From a virus: a stretch of 23,413 bases of DNA. Shown here in pieces: positions 18,394 through 23,413 of the stretch (within the stretch, counting starts at the first letter, position 1; every line of letters starts with the position of its first letter). The stretch lies in IMG/VR virus record IMGVR_UViG_3300015263_000257, positions 1 to 23,413 of that record; one strand, written 5' to 3'. The position numbers and the translations under genes were made by a program. Below the pieces are notes generated by a model, which was not told the DNA's origin, did not search any database, and saw only the letters and a list, made by a program, of their open reading frames with translations.

Positions 18394-19293
18394 ATGGAAG
18401 GTATGATTTGGTGGCAGGGTAATGTCAGGGACAATAATGATCCTGAAAAGTCTGGCAAGGTACAGGTAGAGATTTATGGTTGGTATGAGCTTCCCCCTGC
18501 TGGTAAAATAAGAAAAGAAAATCTACCATGGGCGGTGCCAATCCTGCCTACAACCAGTGCGACCTTTGAAGGCGTAAGCGATACTCCACAGTTTGAGAAT
18601 GGCTCTAGAGTATTTGGATTCTTCATTGACGGAGAACACGCAGGTTTAACTTCTAAGCCATACATCGTAGGTACGCTTCCGATTGCACCGGGTGAAGAGA
18701 ATAAAAATTCTATTCCTATGCTTGCTCGTGGTAAGGACACCATTAAACAAAAGAAAGTCTCGGAGATTGAACCAGAGTCTTCTTACAAGGCAGAATATCC
18801 ATTCAATAGAGTTATCCAAACACGCAATCACGTAATTGAGCTTGATGATACCAAAGGTTCTGAGCGCATTAGAATCCATCATGGTTCTGGTGCAGAAATC
18901 ACTATTCTACCAGATGGCACATTAAAGATCAAGTCCGTAAAAGATAGATTTGAGTTAGTGGGCGGAAACCTCAACATCGATGTTCGTGGCGACACCACCA
19001 TAAATAGTGACGGCAATCTTAAAATTAAAGCAGATAAAAATATTGATATTCAAAGCAAAGGTGATATCAATATGTCTGCTTCTGGAAAGATTTACACTAG
19101 AGGATATCTAGGTATCAATAATGCTTCTGGTGCTGATGTTATATTCGAGGCACCGGGTGGTGTTGGTGTTACCGAAGGTGGTCTATTTACTCTTGGCAGC
19201 TTTGTGTGCGGTAATGGCAAGGGCGGGGCAATCGTAGTCGGCGGTAGAACCCTGAGCTTCAATAACGGCATACTAACATACATAAGTGATTGA
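18394..19293 (+). CDS. 5: Central spike protein, gp5-like without lysozyme
   Basis: Two ATGs adjoin (18391, 18394); AAAGGAG (18381-18387) is better spaced to the second. The N-terminal OB-fold is clear: MIWWQGNVRDNNDPEKSGKV and VQVEIYGWYE, with LPWAVPILPTTSA and SRVFGFFIDG (about residues 3-80). Residues about 190-300 are repeated short strands (GDTTINSDGNLKIKADK, then DIQSKGDINMSASGK) of a triple beta-helix spike. The T4 gp5 lysozyme domain between these parts is absent, and the protein is 299 residues against 575. It should pierce the outer membrane, and the separate hydrolase at 7899 would handle the cell wall. Confidence 0.85.
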   Translation: MEGMIWWQGNVRDNNDPEKSGKVQVEIYGWYELPPAGKIRKENLPWAVPILPTTSATFEGVSDTPQFENGSRVFGFFIDGEHAGLTSKPYIVGTLPIAPGEENKNSIPMLARGKDTIKQKKVSEIEPESSYKAEYPFNRVIQTRNHVIELDDTKGSERIRIHHGSGAEITILPDGTLKIKSVKDRFELVGGNLNIDVRGDTTINSDGNLKIKADKNIDIQSKGDINMSASGKIYTRGYLGINNASGADVIFEAPGGVGVTEGGLFTLGSFVCGNGKGGAIVVGGRTLSFNNGILTYISD

Positions 19294-19297
19294 TGAA

Positions 19298-21058
19298 ATG
19301 GCATTAGATAGATTCGTAGAAGATTTGGGAAAAACAGTAGAGCAAGATGCAAAGTCTTTGGTCTCTGATGTAAAGAAACAATTTTCTAGAGACCAGTTAA
19401 AAAGTATGGTAACTCAGTCCATCACAAAGGGCATTGAGAGTTGCGAACTGGAACGTGGTAATAAAGCAGAAGAATCCAAGCCAAAGGCGGGGTCTACACT
19501 TGCTTATAAAATAAGACAAACGACAAAAGAAATTCGCGGTTCTCTTGACTGTGTTAAACTACAGCAACAAGTTCAAAAAGAGCTTGACAATATACAAGAA
19601 GAGATTAAAGGGACAACGGATGCGATTACCAAAAAGTTGGAAGAAGTATTCCCGCTAATTAAAGTTCCACTCAATCCTTTTAAGCTACCAAAGTTCATTG
19701 TCAAGCAAACAATCGGTAGAGTCCTTCCAGACCTTGAAGCTGCTTTAGATTTTCTTAAGAGAGCGGTTGAACTAGTCACCGCATTAGCTGATCTTGCCAA
19801 AGCAATTGAAGAAGTTCAGCCGCGACTAGAAGCCTGTGCTATGAGCATAGAGAAGCAAATCTTTGACCAAATTAAAAATGTAGTTCAGGAAGGTATTGAT
19901 GATCTTAAAAAAGAAATCAGCGATGCGATTGCCGATGCTATCTGTAACGGTCTCAAGGATGCAAAGGTAACACAGTCCGATCTTAAGAATGCATTTGAAG
20001 TAATTGACAGTGTAACCGCTTTAGTGAATGGTGTCAAGGATGTTAAACAAAGTATAGAAGGCACTATTGAAAATGCAATGGGGATGGTTCAAAAGTATTC
20101 TGGTGATCTACAGGGTTTGACAGGAATAGTACCACCTTTTGACACTTCCAACACACAAAACTTTATGGCAAGCTTGAGCAGCGATGCTTATACTCAGTAT
20201 ATTTCTGATGTTGTTAATGTGTATAATTCGCCAGAACCTGTGCTAGTAACACTTCCTGTCATTACAGGCAATGCTTATGTTGGAGAAACATTGTCTTGTT
20301 CAAATGGTGTATGGTCAGCAAACGGTGTCGTAACTTCTAACACTTTCACACATGGTTTCCAGTGGTATCGTGGTGGAACAGAAATCTATGGTGCTAACAC
20401 AAGCACATATGTTCCTGTAATCGATGATGTAGAGGCTTCTCTGTTTTGTATTGTGACTGCCGAAACTGCTGTGACCATAGAGACCGCGCAGACTGCTAAT
20501 ACTGCGCCAGTGCAGTTCCAGTTGACAGGAGCAAACAGACCTGTAATCTCTGGCACACCAATCGTAGGACAGACCCTTACATGTTCCACAGGCACATGGC
20601 CGACAGACGTATTCACATACTATTATGAGTGGGTACGTGATGGTTCTACCGTTGTCAAGGCTCGTTCTGCCAATAATCAATACACAGTTCAATTGGCTGA
20701 TCAGAATACATCAATCTCATGTAAGGTGTTTGCACAGACAACAAGATTTATCTTGCCAGCAACTGCAAATTCAGTGGTTATCGTTGCTGCACCAACAAAC
20801 ACAGTTCCACCAGTAATCACAGGAACCCCAACCGTTGGACAGACACTATCATCTAATACTGGTGTTTGGTCATCTAGCGGAACAACAAGCTATGCATATC
20901 AGTGGACTCGTGACTCCTTCGATATCTTTGGTGCAACAAGTAATACATATACATTAACAGGTGATGATCTTGGTGCCATGGTCGGCATCTATGTAACTGC
21001 TACAAACATTGCAGGATTTGATATCGCTAATGCAACTCCTGTAGGTCCTGTAACATAA
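19298..21058 (+). CDS. Baseplate-associated protein with three Ig-like domains
   Basis: ATG 19298 (MALDRFVEDLGK) is chosen; a GTG at 19286 in the same frame overlaps the spike gene. Residues 1-310 are helical and coiled-coil-like with many Lys/Glu/Gln (VKLQQQVQKELDNIQEEIKG, then ALADLAKAIEEVQPRLEA). Residues about 315-586 hold three repeats of about 90 residues. Each begins P-V-I-x-G-x-x-x-V-G-x-T-L with later G-x-W, a Y/F-x-x-x-W-x-R strand and a C or T-A-T-N-x-A-G end, the pattern of immunoglobulin-like domains in phage and bacterial surface proteins. Such domains often bind carbohydrate loosely and aid adsorption. Between the spike and gp25, it is likely part of the baseplate. Confidence 0.72.
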   Translation: MALDRFVEDLGKTVEQDAKSLVSDVKKQFSRDQLKSMVTQSITKGIESCELERGNKAEESKPKAGSTLAYKIRQTTKEIRGSLDCVKLQQQVQKELDNIQEEIKGTTDAITKKLEEVFPLIKVPLNPFKLPKFIVKQTIGRVLPDLEAALDFLKRAVELVTALADLAKAIEEVQPRLEACAMSIEKQIFDQIKNVVQEGIDDLKKEISDAIADAICNGLKDAKVTQSDLKNAFEVIDSVTALVNGVKDVKQSIEGTIENAMGMVQKYSGDLQGLTGIVPPFDTSNTQNFMASLSSDAYTQYISDVVNVYNSPEPVLVTLPVITGNAYVGETLSCSNGVWSANGVVTSNTFTHGFQWYRGGTEIYGANTSTYVPVIDDVEASLFCIVTAETAVTIETAQTANTAPVQFQLTGANRPVISGTPIVGQTLTCSTGTWPTDVFTYYYEWVRDGSTVVKARSANNQYTVQLADQNTSISCKVFAQTTRFILPATANSVVIVAAPTNTVPPVITGTPTVGQTLSSNTGVWSSSGTTSYAYQWTRDSFDIFGATSNTYTLTGDDLGAMVGIYVTATNIAGFDIANATPVGPVT

Positions 21059-21068
21059 GAGAAAATAA

Positions 21069-21491
21069 ATGGCAATAAAAAAAGACAGATTTGATGCTAA
21101 CGATAAAAAGAATCAAATTTATAGTGATTTCTTGAATGATTTAAATCCTCATCCTGTTATGAAGGATGTGGTTCGTTATGTCAATGAAGCTTCCATCAAT
21201 CGCTCCATTCGAAATTTACTTGCCACCAATAGAGGCGAAAGGCTTTATCAGCCAACAATTGGTTCTGATATTAATAAGCTTCTGTTTGAGCCGATGGATA
21301 ACACTATTGCTGAACTTATCTCTATCGCGGTGTCTGATACTATTAGACAACATGAACCAAGAGCGAAAGTAGTAAAGGTCGATGTTAAAGAGTTTCAAGA
21401 ACAGAATGCTTATCTGATAGATGTTTATTATATGATCATAAATAGATCAGACCCTGTACAATTAACCGTAACACTTAGCAGAGTAAGATAA
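21069..21491 (+). CDS. 25: Baseplate wedge protein, gp25-like
   Basis: The 140 residues match the gp25/GpW-type family of contractile injection systems: DLNPHPVMKDVVRYVNEASI (about 22-41), RSIRNLLATNRGERLYQPTIG (about 46-66 in total) and the partner-binding SDINKLLFEPMDN, then acidic-basic strand region KVVKVDVKEFQEQNAY. The R-G-E-R-x-x-x-P-x-x-G motif is diagnostic. gp25 clamps the gp6-gp7 bundle and nucleates the sheath. AGAGAAAAT precedes the ATG. It overlaps gp6 by one base (TAATG). Confidence 0.92.
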   Translation: MAIKKDRFDANDKKNQIYSDFLNDLNPHPVMKDVVRYVNEASINRSIRNLLATNRGERLYQPTIGSDINKLLFEPMDNTIAELISIAVSDTIRQHEPRAKVVKVDVKEFQEQNAYLIDVYYMIINRSDPVQLTVTLSRVR

Positions 21492-23281
21492 TGGCAGCTA
21501 ATTCAAGTATCATTCTAACCAACCTTGACTTTGATACGATCAAGAACACATTCAAGTCATACCTGAAATCACAAGATAGATTCAGAGACTATGACTTTGA
21601 CGGTTCGAATATGAACGTTCTTCTGGATATCATGTCATACAATACATTTCACAATGCCTTCTATCTTAACATGGTAGGCAACGAAATGTTTCTTGACTCT
21701 GCACAGCTAAGAGATTCAGTTATCTCTCACGCTAAAGAGTTAAACTACGTACCACAGTCATTCCGTTCTGCTACTGCTAATGTCGATATCCTCGTCACTT
21801 CCACGAATCTAAACAATCGCTCTCTTGTAATTAATAAGGGCGCATCATTCACCTCACGTTCACTGGACAGAAATTTTACGTTTAGTGTTGGTGAGAACAT
21901 TGTACTTGATGAATATACTTTAGACAATACAACTAATACTATTACGTTTACGGGAAAGAATATTACTCTTTATGAAGGGTATTACGTAAACGATTCTTAT
22001 GCATATTCCTATGATAGTCCAGCAAGGCTTTTAATTTCAAATAAGAATGTTGACATTGCATCTATCTCTGTTGTGGTTATTGAAGATAGTGGTGCGACAA
22101 CTCATGTCTATTCTCGTGCCAATTCTCTGTTTGATTTGGACGGAACATCAAAAGTATTCTTCGTACAGGGAGCAGAAGCAGACTCATACGAAATAACCTT
22201 TGGTGATGGTATCACAGGAAGAAGACCAAAGAACAACTCTATTATCACAATTGAATATCGTATCTCAAATGGTGAATTGCCTAACGGTTGTAATCAGTTT
22301 ACCGCAGACTCTACCATTCAAGGCGAAACAAACATCAGGGTCATCACAAACACTCCTGCTGGTGGTGGTAGCGTATATGAATCTGTAGAATCAATTAAAT
22401 TTAATGCTCCTAGACACTTCACAGCACAGGAACGTGCTATCACAACTGAAGACTACGAAACACTACTAAAGATCAATTTCCCAGAAGTCAATACCGTAAC
22501 TGCGTATGGCGGCGAGAATCTTAATCCACCACAATTTGGTAAGGTATACGTTTCTGTAGACCTTAAGGATGTTGACCGTCTACCAGATATCAAGAAAACA
22601 GAATACTACAATTTCTTGAAACCACGTTCACCTGTGTCAATCGATCCTGTATTCGTTGATCCAGAATATACCTATATCGGAATTAATTCTACAGTAAGAT
22701 ATAACGTCAACGTTACACGACTAACAAATGACGATATCAAGACTATCGTTGCAACATCTATTCTTAACTATGCACAGTCTAATCTTAATAATTTCAATCG
22801 TGTCTTCCGCTATTCTAAATTGGTTCAGGCTATCGATACCTCGCAGATTTCGATTATCTCAAACGAAACTGACATATCTGTGATAAAGATCGTTACACCA
22901 GAGCTAAACAAGTATCTGACATTTGACGTAGACTATAAGATTCCGCTTGACATTGAACATCGTAATCTCGACAATACGAACTATTGTGTCCGCACTTCCA
23001 TCATCATTTATAAGGGTATCAAGGCTCATATTCGTGATGATGGAAACGGCGTTCTCAACGTTGTTTCTGATATTACTGGATCGATCATTGAACCTGTTGG
23101 CACCATCAACTATGATGCTGGTCTTCTACAATTTTCAAACCTGAAGCTTGACAGTTTCTTTGGTAATGGAATCAAGATTAATGCGACACCACGATACAAA
23201 GATATCTCTACCATCAATAACGTTATCCTAAATATTATCGAAGACGACTTGTCAATCAATATCGAACCGGTTAGAGCATAA
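21491..23281 (+). CDS. 6: Baseplate wedge protein, gp6-like
   Basis: The 596 residues match T4 gp6 (660): N-terminal TNLDFDTIKNTFKSYLKSQ, DYDFDGSNMNVLLDIMSYNT (about 33-52) and NEMFLDSAQLRDSVISHAKE, the core helices that pair gp6 copies around the baseplate. The baseplate J-like domain follows, with YEITFGDGITGRRPKNNS (about 233-250), APRHFTAQERAITTEDYETL and LKPRSPVSIDPVFVDP. gp6 forms the inner iris that triggers sheath contraction. The stop TAA is followed at once by TAG. The next structural gene starts four bases after the stop. Confidence 0.92.
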   Translation: MAANSSIILTNLDFDTIKNTFKSYLKSQDRFRDYDFDGSNMNVLLDIMSYNTFHNAFYLNMVGNEMFLDSAQLRDSVISHAKELNYVPQSFRSATANVDILVTSTNLNNRSLVINKGASFTSRSLDRNFTFSVGENIVLDEYTLDNTTNTITFTGKNITLYEGYYVNDSYAYSYDSPARLLISNKNVDIASISVVVIEDSGATTHVYSRANSLFDLDGTSKVFFVQGAEADSYEITFGDGITGRRPKNNSIITIEYRISNGELPNGCNQFTADSTIQGETNIRVITNTPAGGGSVYESVESIKFNAPRHFTAQERAITTEDYETLLKINFPEVNTVTAYGGENLNPPQFGKVYVSVDLKDVDRLPDIKKTEYYNFLKPRSPVSIDPVFVDPEYTYIGINSTVRYNVNVTRLTNDDIKTIVATSILNYAQSNLNNFNRVFRYSKLVQAIDTSQISIISNETDISVIKIVTPELNKYLTFDVDYKIPLDIEHRNLDNTNYCVRTSIIIYKGIKAHIRDDGNGVLNVVSDITGSIIEPVGTINYDAGLLQFSNLKLDSFFGNGIKINATPRYKDISTINNVILNIIEDDLSINIEPVRA

Positions 23282-23284
23282 TAG

Positions 23285-23413
23285 ATGAGAAATATCGAAC
23301 AAAAGATTTCTCCATTAATTAAAAGTATGTTTCCTTCTTTTTATATGGAAGAGGGTCCAAACTTTGTTGCCTTTATGGAAGCATACTATGAGTGGCTTGA
23401 ACAGAATTTCCAG
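23285..23413 (+). CDS. Start of the next baseplate gene (partial)
   Basis: Forty-three codons from ATG 23285 to the window end, all open. The text begins MRNIEQKISPLIKSMFPSFY and goes on with GPNFVAFMEAYYEWLE. This opening, I-x-P-L-I-x-x-x-F-P-x-F-Y-x-E-E-G-P-x-F-V-x-F-x-x-x-Y-Y-E-W-L-E, is common among large baseplate proteins that follow gp6 in cyanophage-type T4 relatives. By position it corresponds to gene 7 of T4, but I do not see gp7 similarity. Cut off by the window. Confidence 0.75.
   Translation, partial: MRNIEQKISPLIKSMFPSFYMEEGPNFVAFMEAYYEWLEQNFQ

Noticed and set aside
19559-19568. Another CTACAGCAAC block like that of the RNA array
   Set aside because: It is inside a coiled-coil gene encoding Leu-Gln-Gln-Gln, with no closing stem around it.

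Overview
The window is a 23.4 kb piece of a T4-superfamily myovirus (contractile-tailed phage). Recognisable orthologues of T4 genes 33, 59, 32, 26, 51, 4, 48, 53, 27, 5, 25 and 6 fix this. The gp32 and gp33 variants, the SleB-type lysin and a gene fragment resembling alphaproteobacterial homoserine kinase suggest the branch that infects cyanobacteria and rhizobia, with an alphaproteobacterial host most likely. The host call is an inference.

Bases 1-4460, all on the + strand, form the accessory and most unusual part. Small genes of mostly unknown function alternate with structured RNAs. A canonical CCA-encoding tRNA with a CUA (amber-reading) anticodon lies at 240-318. Six other elements (96-230, 1852-1948, 2191-2444, 2624-2749, 2814-2909, 2919-2981) share one design: a 6-7 bp closing stem R-G-G-N4 / N4-C-C-Y that covaries between copies, then the block T-W-C-A-G-C-A-A at fixed spacing, then G-T-W-G-A-A just after the closing stem. 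Inside are tRNA parts of different identity: Cys (GCA), Met (CAU), Pro, Phe (GAA) and Thr (UGU). In the Met and Pro copies the 3' half of the tRNA comes before its own 5' half, so they are circularly permuted, with the acceptor stem closed into a hairpin. The array ends at the start of a Ro60-like (TROVE/DUF2828 plus vWA) RNA-binding protein gene, 3002-4414. Permuted tRNA-like domains beside a Ro60 gene match the known architecture of bacterial YrlA-type Y RNAs. I read this as a phage Ro60/Y-RNA system with an array of diversified tRNA mimics. A PTH2-like (peptidyl-tRNA hydrolase fold) gene and an amber-containing leader ORF sit in the same region.

Bases 4423-4860 hold a strong terminator, a near-perfect sigma70-type promoter (4505-4533), several hairpins and a 24-codon ORF ending TAG-TAA. 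A replication/late-control block follows on the + strand: SleB-like lysin (4860-5312), gp33 late-transcription co-activator (5316-5558), gp59 helicase loader (5586-6164), an FkbM-type methyltransferase (6157-6843) and gp32 ssDNA-binding protein (6898-7863), ending in a terminator.

Bases 7899-14335 are a convergent minus-strand block of virion genes. In transcription order these are gp4 head-completion nuclease, a conserved structural protein, a gp19-fold tube-like protein, gp26 with a probable -1 frameshift into gp51, a large low-complexity tail protein, and a 644-residue tail hydrolase combining a lysozyme-like and an M23 peptidase domain.

Bases 14395-23413 are a divergent plus-strand baseplate block: a small protein, gp48-like tube cap, gp53, gp27-like hub, gp5-like spike without lysozyme, an Ig-domain baseplate protein, gp25, gp6, and the start of the next structural gene. 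Tight spacing with TAATG overlaps indicates operon expression. Copies of TATAAATA, the T4-type late-promoter core, lie before several of these units.
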